In this document: positions 1-5,027 of the stretch, piece by piece | How positions within the stretch are numbered: position 1 is the stretch's first letter | How the letters are laid out: every line of letters starts with the position of its first letter | IMG/VR virus record: IMGVR_UViG_3300034200_000618 | Location: 1-21,123 of that record | From: a virus | DNA: 21,123 nucleotides | Direction: 5' to 3' (one strand) | Translations under genes and position numbers: made by a program | Notes under the pieces: model-generated | Database searches by the model: none | Told to the model about the DNA's origin: nothing | Seen by the model: the letters and a program-made list of their open reading frames with translations, nothing else

Positions 1-41
1 GCGAGAGAAGAACAAGCCGATGTGCCGGGACACCCACCACC

Positions 42-69
42 TATATAACCGTCCTGCCCTATCTGTCAG
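42..69 (-). promoter_or_regulatory. Candidate leftward promoter
   Basis: On the - strand CTGACA (bases 69 to 64) is followed after 16 bases by TATATA (bases 47 to 42). This is close to the sigma-70 type TTGACA and TATAAT pair. It would drive a leftward transcript that leaves the window at base 1. The same AT-rich box read on the + strand has no comparable -35 partner. It is based on pattern alone. Confidence 0.35.
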
Positions 70-255
70 CACGGTTACGGTCACACACCCAAGCGTCGGG
101 GCTCTCGTTGTGCAGGGAGGTGGTCACCCCATCTCACTCATGGCTGGCTGTGCGGAGACAGACTTGTGGAATCCCCCGTCTGGTTGCCACACCCAGACTC
201 CCGACCGTGTTGGTATGTACGGCTCGACATGGAGATGCACTGATGCCTCGATACT

Positions 256-341
256 CACTTCGGAGCGAGAGGCCTTGTGGGCATCTGTTCCATGCAGTAC
301 CCAGCGGCCTGGGCAGTGGAACATGCAGCATCTCCGAAGTG
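256..341. repeat. Nested inverted repeats (possible structured RNA)
   Basis: A perfect 10-base inverted repeat (CACTTCGGAG at 256-265, its complement at 332-341) encloses a 7-base pair (TGTTCCA at 286-292 with TGGAACA at 317-323). That in turn encloses a 5-base stem (CCCAG at 300-304 with CTGGG at 309-313) closed by a four-base loop. A run of T after the outer arm is absent on both strands, so a simple intrinsic terminator is unlikely. The strand of any transcript is unknown. Confidence 0.5.
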
Positions 342-376
342 GCGACCGTCTTACCTTGGTCGCAAGGTGTGAGGCT

Positions 377-395
377 GATCAGCGTGCGGCTGATC
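377..395 (-). terminator. Hairpin straddling a stop codon
   Basis: GATCAGC (377-383) and GCTGATC (389-395) form a perfect 7-base stem with a 5-base loop. The stop codon of the leftward gene (379-381) lies inside it. It may end or protect that transcript, but no T run follows on the - strand, so a classical intrinsic terminator is doubtful. Confidence 0.25.
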
Positions 396-642
396 GTTGT
401 TGACGCAGAGTTTCGCGCCGTTGTGTCATGAGGTCGTGGATGGATGGGGTGATTGCGCAGTGGGCGTGTTTCCAGCCGGCCGTTGACCGTTGGATTCCTT
501 GGCCTGCGTTGTAGTGGACCTTGCACTCGGTGCACTGTCCGGCGTACTTGGCTCTGATGGTGTGGGGAAGCTCGTCGGCGGCAGCACGGATCAGCGCCTT
601 CTTGCGGCTCTGCTCTGTCTTGTCCCAGTTCATGCGGGCCAT
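379..642 (-). CDS. Small zinc-finger-like phage protein, 87 aa
   Basis: This is the only gene on the - strand. The start chosen is the ATG at 642, because AAGGAGG lies 6 bases upstream; a longer frame up to 693 lacks such a site. The protein begins basic and helical (residues 1-32). It then has a compact metal-binding pattern: QCTEC near residues 36-40, a short Gly-containing strand, and WKHAHC near residues 56-61. The CxxC...WxHxxC spacing is that of small zinc ribbons found in many phage proteins. A role in binding nucleic acid or a partner protein is inferred, and no exact function is recognised. Its opposite orientation to the virion genes suggests early or regulatory expression. A structured leader candidate lies upstream at 664-770. 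Confidence 0.75.
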   Translation of the reverse strand: MARMNWDKTEQSRKKALIRAAADELPHTIRAKYAGQCTECKVHYNAGQGIQRSTAGWKHAHCAITPSIHDLMTQRRETLRQQRSAAR

Positions 643-663
643 CGTTCCTCCTTGCACCATCTC

Positions 664-770
664 GTGATGCGGGGTATGATCTCCGCATCCCATTCACGAA
701 GGCCGTCCCTGCTCGAACTGGTAACTCGAGCGTTCAGGGGGCGGCCTTCGTTGTTCAGTATGGCATACCC
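664..770 (-). promoter_or_regulatory. Possible pseudoknot-type leader element
   Basis: Read on the - strand, GGTATG (769 to 764) comes first. Next is a long hairpin at 750 to 697, with stem CGAAGGCCG/CGGCCTTCG and inner stems CCCTG/CAGGG and CTCGA/TCGAG. A second hairpin follows, GATGCGG/CCGCATC (689 to 666), with a 10-base loop. That loop contains CATACC, the complement of the first element, so the loop can pair back across the long hairpin. The ribosome binding site of the leftward gene begins about 10 bases further on. Regulation of that gene is inferred; no known riboswitch class is recognised. Confidence 0.4.
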
Positions 771-843
771 TGAGAGCCTTCGGTAGTCCCCTGTTCAGGG
801 GTCACCCGTTTGGGGGACAGAGGGCTACGCCAAACACGCGCAA

Positions 844-876
844 AGCCCCCGGGAGACTGGCATCCCACCGGGGGCT
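844..876. terminator. Strong GC hairpin, possible terminator
   Basis: AGCCCCCGG (844-852) pairs perfectly with CCGGGGGCT (868-876) around a 15-base loop. The stem is very stable. On the - strand it is followed by TTTG, and on the + strand by GGTGTC, so the T run of an intrinsic terminator is short or absent. It could insulate the two divergent units. Confidence 0.35.
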
Positions 877-977
877 GGTGTCGAGGTCTTGCGACAAGCG
901 ACGAGGCGAACAGTATCTCCGTTCACGGGGACAAAGGCGTGCGCGGCGAAGAACCGCTTTTTCCGGTGGCAACGTGG

Positions 978-983
978 TATATC
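978..983 (+). promoter_or_regulatory. Candidate -10 box before first rightward gene
   Basis: TATATC lies 9 bases before the ATG at 993, which has no Shine-Dalgarno sequence. A transcript from it would start within a few bases of the ATG, as in leaderless actinobacterial mRNAs. No good -35 box is seen. Confidence 0.35.
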
Positions 984-992
984 GTTCGGCTC

Positions 993-1412
993 ATGCCCGC
1001 CAAGAAGCAGACACCCAAGTCGGCCACTCCCAAGCCGAAGTCTCCCACTGACCCCAAGCCCGGCGATTCAGGACCGGGGACGACCTCCAAGGCGACTCCC
1101 AGGGTGCGTGCAACTGGCAAGCCAGCCGGAGCTGGCAAGCCGTCCCGGCCGGCTGTCGGTAAGTATGGGCCGCAAGGCCCGATGATCGAGAGCAGTCGGC
1201 GCAGAGCACGCTGGTATGGGGGCAATGACGATCATCCGATGCCGGACAAGGGCAAAGTAAGCCGGACTGCCATCAAGGATGGTCGTGCCGCAACAGGCGG
1301 CGCTCGAACAGCCACCAGGGTGGATCGTGGCGGCGGCGGCGTCGGGCGTGGCATCGGCGGCGGCGGCGGCGGGCGTGGCGGCGGCGGCCGGCTGTTCGCG
1401 CGAGGCAAGTAG
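993..1412 (+). CDS. Basic low-complexity protein with glycine-rich tail, 139 aa
   Basis: Function not recognised. Residues 1-60 are rich in Lys, Pro, Thr and Ser, like a disordered DNA-binding or linker tail. A short ordered-looking patch with RRRARWYGG follows near residues 70-80. The C-terminus (about residues 110-139) is a glycine run coded by GGC repeats and ends in RLFARGK. The ATG at 993 was chosen because the protein character changes abruptly there; the in-frame extension upstream to 810 runs through the hairpin region and looks non-coding. No ribosome binding site is present, but a TATATC box precedes it. The next gene begins 2 bases after its stop and also ends in poly-Gly plus RGK, so the two may be related or interact with the same partner. 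Confidence 0.6.
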   Translation: MPAKKQTPKSATPKPKSPTDPKPGDSGPGTTSKATPRVRATGKPAGAGKPSRPAVGKYGPQGPMIESSRRRARWYGGNDDHPMPDKGKVSRTAIKDGRAATGGARTATRVDRGGGGVGRGIGGGGGGRGGGGRLFARGK

Positions 1413-1414
1413 TC

Positions 1415-1540
1415 ATGGCTGACTCAGGAGCACAGAAGTACCTCACGGCGCTGGAGAAGAAGCGTCAGCGAGAGCAGCGCACCAAGGGTGGACGCAGCGG
1501 TGGCGGCGGCGGTCTGTTGACGATGCGGCGCGGCAAGTAG
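1415..1540 (+). CDS. Small basic glycine-tailed protein, 41 aa
   Basis: ATG at 1415 follows the previous stop by 2 bases, suggesting coupled translation. The 41 residues are a charged helix (about 7-24, with EKKRQREQR) followed by GGRSGGGGG and the hydrophobic-basic end LLTMRRGK. Codons favour G or C in third position, supporting real coding despite the small size. The glycine run and RGK end repeat the layout of its upstream neighbour. Function unknown; a small virion or DNA-binding peptide is possible. The frame alone would not be strong evidence, but the tight spacing and shared ending raise confidence. Confidence 0.55.
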   Translation: MADSGAQKYLTALEKKRQREQRTKGGRSGGGGGLLTMRRGK

Positions 1541-1553
1541 AGCCGACAGCAGC

Positions 1554-1829
1554 ATGGCAATCAAGCGGGGCTCGGAGACGTTCGCTGGCTACAACAAGCC
1601 CAAGCGCACGCCCAACCATCCGACGAAGTCGCACGCCGTGTTGGCCAAGAAGGGCGAGCAGGTCAAGCTCGTCCGCTTCGGCCAGCAGGGCGTGCGGGGA
1701 GCGGGCAAGAACCCGACCTCGGCCAAAGACAAGGCCCGCAAGAAGTCGTACTACGCGCGCCATGACGCCCAGGACGCATCGCCTGACATCCTGTCGGCCC
1801 GGTACTGGTCGTCAAAAGTGAAGTGGTGA
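1554..1829 (+). CDS. Conserved-type small basic phage protein, 91 aa
   Basis: A lysine- and arginine-rich protein with the patterns KPKRTPNHPTKSHAV (about residues 16-30), LVRFGQQGVRGAG (about 39-51) and a C-terminal ARYWSSKVKW. From memory, small proteins with a KPxRTPxHPxKSH stretch and an FGxQG motif, ending in YW..KVKW, recur in environmental phage and algal-virus genomes; their function is not established. No clear ribosome binding site lies before the ATG, 13 bases after the previous stop. Its 3' end is of special interest: the last four codons and stop are nearly repeated after the HNH gene (2310-2324), as if the endonuclease gene was inserted at this point. Confidence 0.8.
   Translation: MAIKRGSETFAGYNKPKRTPNHPTKSHAVLAKKGEQVKLVRFGQQGVRGAGKNPTSAKDKARKKSYYARHDAQDASPDILSARYWSSKVKW
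1818..1827 (+). repeat. Direct repeat, left copy (GTGAAGTGGT)
   Basis: GTGAAGTGGT at 1818-1827 encodes V-K-W of the 91-aa protein and the first base of its stop. The same 10 bases occur at 2313-2322, just after the HNH coding sequence ends. The pair brackets the HNH cassette. Confidence 0.6.
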
Positions 1830-1851
1830 ACAGTCCTAAGTGGTAGTGCGA

Positions 1852-1857
1852 TATGCT
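1852..1857 (+). promoter_or_regulatory. Candidate -10 box before HNH gene
   Basis: TATGCT lies 6 bases before the ATG at 1864, a gene with no Shine-Dalgarno sequence. It is preceded by AAGTGGTAG (1838-1846), which recurs with a TATCCT box at 2316-2333. The arrangement fits a leaderless start. Confidence 0.35.
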
Positions 1858-1863
1858 GTCAGT

Positions 1864-2316
1864 ATGCCAAACGCAAACGCTCACTACGAAGTGGAATGTC
1901 CCATCTGTACTGAACTTCGTCTGGTCAGATCAGACGTGATAAAGCGAGCAGTCAGGCAACTCAGGCCGTTGATTTGCAAGGGATGCCACAACCGGATTCG
2001 TTTTGCGGAACGCGACCACCCCGCAAAAGGCACGGGGGTCAAGCATGACCCCGACTTGCTGCGCACGCGAACGAGCTTCTACAGGGCCAAGCGGCGATGC
2101 GCGATGGGAGCAGCCCATCACCCTTGCTACGCGAATGTTGAGTTTCGACTGGACTCGTTGCAGCACCTCATCGAGTGCATCGGCATTCGTCCTGAGGGAA
2201 TGACGTTGGACCGAATCGACCCATTCGGCCACTACGAACCAGGCAACATCCGCTGGGCCACCATGCAGCAGCAGGTGGACAACCGTCTGCCAAGGAACTA
2301 CTGGAACACAAGGTGA
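1864..2316 (+). CDS. HNH-type (homing) endonuclease with zinc ribbon, 150 aa
   Basis: The N-terminus has a zinc-ribbon pair, CPIC (residues 12-15) and CKGC (38-41). The C-terminal half has the hallmark TLDRIDPFGHYEPGNIRWAT (near residues 116-135) followed by QVDNR. That is the LDRID...Y.P.NxRWAT...N.R signature of the phage HNH-like endonuclease family, which cleaves DNA and promotes its own spread. The ATG at 1864 is preferred over the frame opening at 1840, because protein similarity begins there and TATGCT sits 6 bases upstream. The gene interrupts a run of small phage genes and is flanked by 10-base direct repeats, as expected of a mobile free-standing homing endonuclease. DNA target and activity are unknown; the family assignment is firm. 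Confidence 0.85.
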   Translation: MPNANAHYEVECPICTELRLVRSDVIKRAVRQLRPLICKGCHNRIRFAERDHPAKGTGVKHDPDLLRTRTSFYRAKRRCAMGAAHHPCYANVEFRLDSLQHLIECIGIRPEGMTLDRIDPFGHYEPGNIRWATMQQQVDNRLPRNYWNTR

Positions 2317-2322
2317 AGTGGT
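2313..2322 (+). repeat. Direct repeat, right copy (GTGAAGTGGT)
   Basis: Identical to 1818-1827. Read with the preceding AAG and the following AG, the right copy spells codons K-V-K-W-stop (2310-2324), the same ending as the 91-aa protein 495 bases upstream. Confidence 0.6.
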
Positions 2323-2327
2323 AGCGG

Positions 2328-2333
2328 TATCCT
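2328..2333 (+). promoter_or_regulatory. Candidate -10 box after HNH gene
   Basis: TATCCT lies 1 base before the ATG at 2335 and 6 bases before the ATG at 2340. A transcript starting about 6-7 bases downstream would begin at the second ATG, which matters for which of the two overlapping frames it expresses. The upstream AAGTGGTAGCGG resembles the sequence before the HNH gene. Confidence 0.3.
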
Positions 2334-2334
2334 G

Positions 2335-2493
2335 ATGAAATGGCTCGGGTTCCTCATCGACAGCGCCATCGCGATCGTGTTGTGTGCGCTGTTCCTGACG
2401 GTGACGCTGGTGGCCGTGCACGACTGGCGCAAGATGGCGCGCAAGACGCCACCTCGAGGGACAGCGGATCAGCCGTTCCCTCGGAAAGACTGA
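2335..2493 (+). CDS. Small single-span membrane protein, 52 aa
   Basis: The reading begins MKWLGFLIDSAIAIV and gives one hydrophobic helix at about residues 4-28. A basic tail follows (WRKMARK, then RGTADQPFPRKD). The positive charges predict the C-terminus in the cytoplasm. Third codon positions are almost all G or C through the helix, so this frame, not the overlapping one, looks like the coding frame for 2335-2450. No Shine-Dalgarno sequence is close; AAGGTGA lies 18 bases upstream. Small membrane proteins of phages are often holin or spanin helpers, but no lysis gene is adjacent and no function can be assigned. Confidence 0.6.
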   Translation: MKWLGFLIDSAIAIVLCALFLTVTLVAVHDWRKMARKTPPRGTADQPFPRKD

Positions 2494-2603
2494 GCGCCGA
2501 CGAACTGTGGGTGGCCCAGCGAGGCCGCCCGGTGCTGACGGTGATCGACGGTGACGGCGAACTCGTTGCGCCAATGCACCGCGCGTCGCTGCGCGTTGTG
2601 TAA
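2340..2603 (+). CDS. Frame overlapping the membrane-protein gene, 87 aa or a shorter downstream gene
   Basis: The frame from the ATG at 2340 to the stop at 2603 overlaps the 52-aa gene in another phase. Its last part (from about 2493) has coding-like codons and a plausible strand-rich sequence, LWVAQRGRPVLTVIDGDGEL. The first 50 codons have poor third-position G/C and an arginine-histidine-rich product typical of a shadow. Three readings are possible: a true overlapping gene started by a leaderless transcript from the TATCCT box; a short gene from GTG at 2511 (30 aa) or CTG at 2490, coupled to the upstream stop; or one gene broken by a frame change near 2485. No slippery heptamer is evident. 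Function unknown. Confidence 0.4.
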   Translation: MARVPHRQRHRDRVVCAVPDGDAGGRARLAQDGAQDATSRDSGSAVPSERLSADELWVAQRGRPVLTVIDGDGELVAPMHRASLRVV

Positions 2604-2648
2604 CGTGCCAGCCATCGAAGTCCCGACGAACGATGGAGGTTCTGGGCA

Positions 2649-2987
2649 ATGGCAGACAACAACGGTCAGTTGATCACGCACGGTTCGGTGGGCACCACCG
2701 CTGAGACCTCGTACCTGACGGCATCCGTCAACCAGGTGGCAGTGCGCAACACCCACGCCACGCAGACGCTGGCGGTGCGCGTGTTCACCGGCAGCACGGC
2801 TGCCGCTGCGGCGGCCAGGGCCGATGCCACCGATGCGGTCGCGCTGGCCGACGAGAACTGGCACGTTCCGGCTGGCGGCCGAGTCGTCGTGTTCAAGTCG
2901 CCTCGCGCCAAGTACGTCGCGCTGTCCGTCGTCGGCTCGGGTGCGGCAACCCCGTACGTCACCGAAGGTTCGGACTGGTTCGACTGA
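2649..2987 (+). CDS. Putative virion decoration-type protein, 112 aa
   Basis: A good ribosome binding site, GGAGG at 2635-2639, lies 9 bases before the ATG. The protein has no Cys, is rich in Ala, Val, Thr and Ser, and alternates short strands: VAVRNTHATQTLAVRVFTG (near 30-48), a polar linker, then GGRVVVFKSPRAKYVALSVV (near 76-95). This looks like a small beta-sandwich. Such proteins next to structural genes are commonly head decoration or fibre-associated subunits; here that is inferred only from composition and location. The stop TGA overlaps the ATG of the next gene by one base (TGATG), so the two are translationally coupled and probably act together. Confidence 0.75.
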   Translation: MADNNGQLITHGSVGTTAETSYLTASVNQVAVRNTHATQTLAVRVFTGSTAAAAAARADATDAVALADENWHVPAGGRVVVFKSPRAKYVALSVVGSGAATPYVTEGSDWFD

Positions 2988-4543
2988 TGACGGCACGACG
3001 CGGGCCCAACCAAGTATGGGTGCCTGCCGTTGCCGGATACGAACAGGACAACGGCACCACCACGATCGATTCGATCCAGGCCAAGTGGCGTGACTCGTTC
3101 ACGTCCCCGGTGGCCGACAACTGGGATGTCACCACCAGCCTCGGCGTGACGGTGTCCCAGTCGGCAGGTGTGCTGACGATCGCATCCGGCACGACCGCAG
3201 CGGGCTATGCCGAACTGCTGTCGAAGCAGACGTTCCGCATCCCGTTCCGGGCGATGTTCGGCATCCAGTCGGGTGCTACTCGTCAGGCCAACACCCACCA
3301 CATCGTCGAGGCTGTCTCGGTCGACGAGAACACCGGCCTGCCCGATGGGCGACACCGTGTTGCGTGGGACATCGGCGGCGCTGCGTCTACCACCGTCACC
3401 CAGGGGATCTACGAAGTGCAGAACGGCGGGCTGGCTCCGCTGGCATCGGCGGCCTCAACGGTCGTCACCACGGCGACCTACATGGGCCTCGAACTGGAAC
3501 CGTTTGCCGACGAGGCGTACTTCCATGCACGGGCGATCGACTCGACGGCCGGTCGTGTCAACTCGTACGTCCGCCACCAGCAAATTCCCGACCCCAACGC
3601 GCTGTACAAGTTGCGCATCCGGTCGCTCAACCATGCGGCCTGGCGCACGATCAGCGGCGCTGTCGCTGGTACGGGCGGCGTGATCCGCCTGACGAGCACG
3701 GCGCACGGCTACACCGGCACGCCGACCGTCTGGGTCGAAGACCTGAACGGTGTCGTCAACGTGGTGAACGGCATCAACACGGCGGTGCGTGGCAACTACG
3801 CCATCAGCGTCGTCGACGCCAACACCATCGAGTTGACCGGCACCGTGTTCGGCGGCACCTACGTCGCTGGTTCCGGTCGCGTGGCGCTCGGTGCGGCACC
3901 TGCAGCGATCAACCTGCAGTTGCAGTTCGTCTCCGTGCAGGACTACGCCGAACTGACGGCCGAGATCACCGCTGGCCGAGGCCAGAACGTCCAGGGCCAG
4001 GCCATCGGCGTGCAACTCACGGGCGCTCCGTCTGCGACCACGGCAATCGGCCAAGTCGTCGCCGCTGGTCCGACGGCGCATGACGCCGTGCTGTCCGGCA
4101 ACCCGATGCGCATTGCCGCCCGAGCACTCTCGGCGGCGTACGCAACGGTCGCCACCGGCGATGTGGCCGACATGATCACCACCCTCCAGGGCGTGCTGGT
4201 GACCCGGCCGTGGCAGATTCCCGAACTGGAGTGGTCCTACGCAGCGGCGTCGGGCGGCGTCATCAACACCACTGATGTCGTGGTTGCGGCAGCGGCTGGC
4301 GCTGGCTTGCGCCGCTACATCACCTCCATGCAGTTGTCGAACAACTCGGCCACGGCGACCGAAGTGGTGCTGAAGGACGGCGCAACGGTGATCTGGCGAG
4401 GCCATCTGCCGGCGAACGCTCCGATGAGCGAGATCCTGTTCCAGAACCCGTTGAAGACGACCGCCAACGCTGCGCTCAACTTCGCGTGCATCACCACGGC
4501 AGCGGCCGTGTACGTCAACGCCCAGGGGTTCACCGCACCATGA
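2987..4543 (+). CDS. Large beta-rich virion or surface protein, 518 aa
   Basis: The start overlaps the previous stop by one base. Residues about 32-120 (KWRDSFTSP..., then GVLTIASGTTAAGYAELLSK) resemble a lectin-like beta-sandwich used in fibre and decoration proteins. Residues about 231-301 (IRLTSTAHGYTGTPTVWV, then NYAISVVDANTIELTG) match the pattern of the FCCH-like beta-barrel often met in phage structural proteins (named after the ubiquitin E1 domain). Residues about 420-518 form another small strand-rich module (LRRYITSMQLSNNSATATEV). The absence of Cys in most of the chain and the high Thr, Ala and Gly content fit an extracellular virion component. It could be a head fibre, a tail spike without an enzymatic domain, or a capsid decoration. 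Its position ahead of the terminase is unusual for a tail fibre. Confidence 0.75.
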   Translation: MTARRGPNQVWVPAVAGYEQDNGTTTIDSIQAKWRDSFTSPVADNWDVTTSLGVTVSQSAGVLTIASGTTAAGYAELLSKQTFRIPFRAMFGIQSGATRQANTHHIVEAVSVDENTGLPDGRHRVAWDIGGAASTTVTQGIYEVQNGGLAPLASAASTVVTTATYMGLELEPFADEAYFHARAIDSTAGRVNSYVRHQQIPDPNALYKLRIRSLNHAAWRTISGAVAGTGGVIRLTSTAHGYTGTPTVWVEDLNGVVNVVNGINTAVRGNYAISVVDANTIELTGTVFGGTYVAGSGRVALGAAPAAINLQLQFVSVQDYAELTAEITAGRGQNVQGQAIGVQLTGAPSATTAIGQVVAAGPTAHDAVLSGNPMRIAARALSAAYATVATGDVADMITTLQGVLVTRPWQIPELEWSYAAASGGVINTTDVVVAAAAGAGLRRYITSMQLSNNSATATEVVLKDGATVIWRGHLPANAPMSEILFQNPLKTTANAALNFACITTAAAVYVNAQGFTAP

Positions 4544-4746
4544 TCACCGTCATCGAGTTCTCCGTTGCAGGCACCAAGGTCTTCGGCACGCTGTGCGATA
4601 CGTCCAGCGGCGCCGAACGGTTCGCCGGATTCGTGGTGGCGAAGTCCAAGATCGTCGCACCGATCGATGCCGACTCGGTGCTGGCGGCCCTGGAGAGCGT
4701 CGACCCGTCGATTTCGGCGTTGGCGGCCGATCCACTGGACGAGTGA
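4540..4746 (+). CDS. Small hypothetical protein, 68 aa
   Basis: The ATG at 4540 overlaps the stop of the 518-aa gene (ATGA), a classic coupled start. Upstream in-frame codons from 4486 are shadow of the previous gene. The protein begins with two short strands (MITVIEFSVAGTKVFGTLCD), has a central AERFAGFVVAKSKIVAP strand, and ends in an acidic helix (VLAALESVDPSISALAADPLDE). The composition is acidic and compact, and no family is recognised. The stop overlaps the next ATG by one base, so it belongs to a run of co-translated genes leading to the terminase. Confidence 0.75.
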   Translation: MITVIEFSVAGTKVFGTLCDTSSGAERFAGFVVAKSKIVAPIDADSVLAALESVDPSISALAADPLDE

Positions 4747-5009
4747 TGGCCCCTCGGCCAGCGTCGAACCCCCGCAAGTCGGCGCGTGCGTACGCCGCCA
4801 ACCCCGAATCGCGCCGCAAGAAGGCTGCGTACGACACCAAGTTCGGCCAGAAACCCGATCAGCGGGCCAAGCGGGCTGAACTGGCTGCCGAGCGCCGCAA
4901 ACGGGGCATGATGGGCAAGGGCGGGCCTGATCTGTCGCACACCAAGGACGGGAAACTGGTGCGTGAAGCCCCTGCGGCCAACCGGGGACGGAACCGAAGC
5001 AAGAAGTAG
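4746..5009 (+). CDS. Small very basic conserved-type phage protein, 87 aa
   Basis: The start overlaps the upstream stop (TGATG). The chain is dominated by Arg, Lys and Ala: repeated AYAANPESRRKKAAYDTKFG-like segments, then LAAERRKRGMMGKGGPDLSH, and a tail ANRGRNRSKK. From memory, proteins with the order AYD...RAELxxxRRKRGxxGxG...DxSHxxxGKLVxExxxxNRxRN recur in environmental podovirus-like genomes, close to packaging and structural genes; no function is established. Its charge suggests binding to DNA or to a negatively charged virion surface. It sits 18 bases before the terminase, so a packaging accessory role is possible. No helix-turn-helix is seen that would make it a classical small terminase. 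Confidence 0.75.
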   Translation: MAPRPASNPRKSARAYAANPESRRKKAAYDTKFGQKPDQRAKRAELAAERRKRGMMGKGGPDLSHTKDGKLVREAPAANRGRNRSKK

Positions 5010-5014
5010 GCGTG

Positions 5015-5020
5015 TAGAGT
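5015..5020 (+). promoter_or_regulatory. Candidate -10 box before terminase
   Basis: TAGAGT lies 7 bases before the ATG at 5028, which has no Shine-Dalgarno sequence in the 18-base gap. AAGAAGTAGGCG upstream resembles the AAGTGGTAG...CG context of the boxes at 1852 and 2328. It suggests a leaderless transcript that starts the packaging and virion block. Confidence 0.35.
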
Positions 5021-5027
5021 CCCCGCG

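Larger units (their letters stand above)
1..378. other. Non-coding left end
   Basis: No convincing gene is seen here. Open frames exist on both strands, but none has a ribosome binding site, a strong third-position G/C bias or a recognisable product. The stretch holds a promoter-like pair reading leftward out of the window near 42-69 and a nested set of inverted repeats at 256-341. No tRNA could be built: no T-arm sequence of the GTTCRA type with a pairing stem was found. Confidence 0.55.
643..992. promoter_or_regulatory. Divergent intergenic region rich in hairpins
   Basis: No gene is supported in these 350 bases between the leftward zinc-finger gene and the first rightward gene. They hold inverted repeats at 666-689, 697-750, 788-801 and 844-876, a 9-base direct repeat GTTCAGGGG (732-740 and 793-801), and a TATATC box before the rightward gene. 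Control of both transcription units is the natural reading. A packaging or replication signal is possible but nothing here identifies one. Confidence 0.5.

Noticed and set aside
20-403. 127-codon open frame on the + strand at the left end
   Set aside because: Poor third-position G/C, no ribosome binding site, and the nested inverted repeats at 256-341 account for part of it.
134-697. 187-codon open frame on the - strand overlapping the zinc-finger gene in another phase
   Set aside because: The zinc-finger frame has a perfect ribosome binding site and a metal-binding pattern; this one has neither.
697-750. Possible tRNA because of a TTCGAG loop-like sequence
   Set aside because: The bases belong to a long hairpin; no acceptor, D and anticodon arms of normal size could be arranged around it.
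2560-2590. DGDGE in the short frame ending at 2603 as a polymerase or calcium-binding site
   Set aside because: The frame is far too short for a polymerase, and a lone DGDGE without EF-hand context is not evidence.
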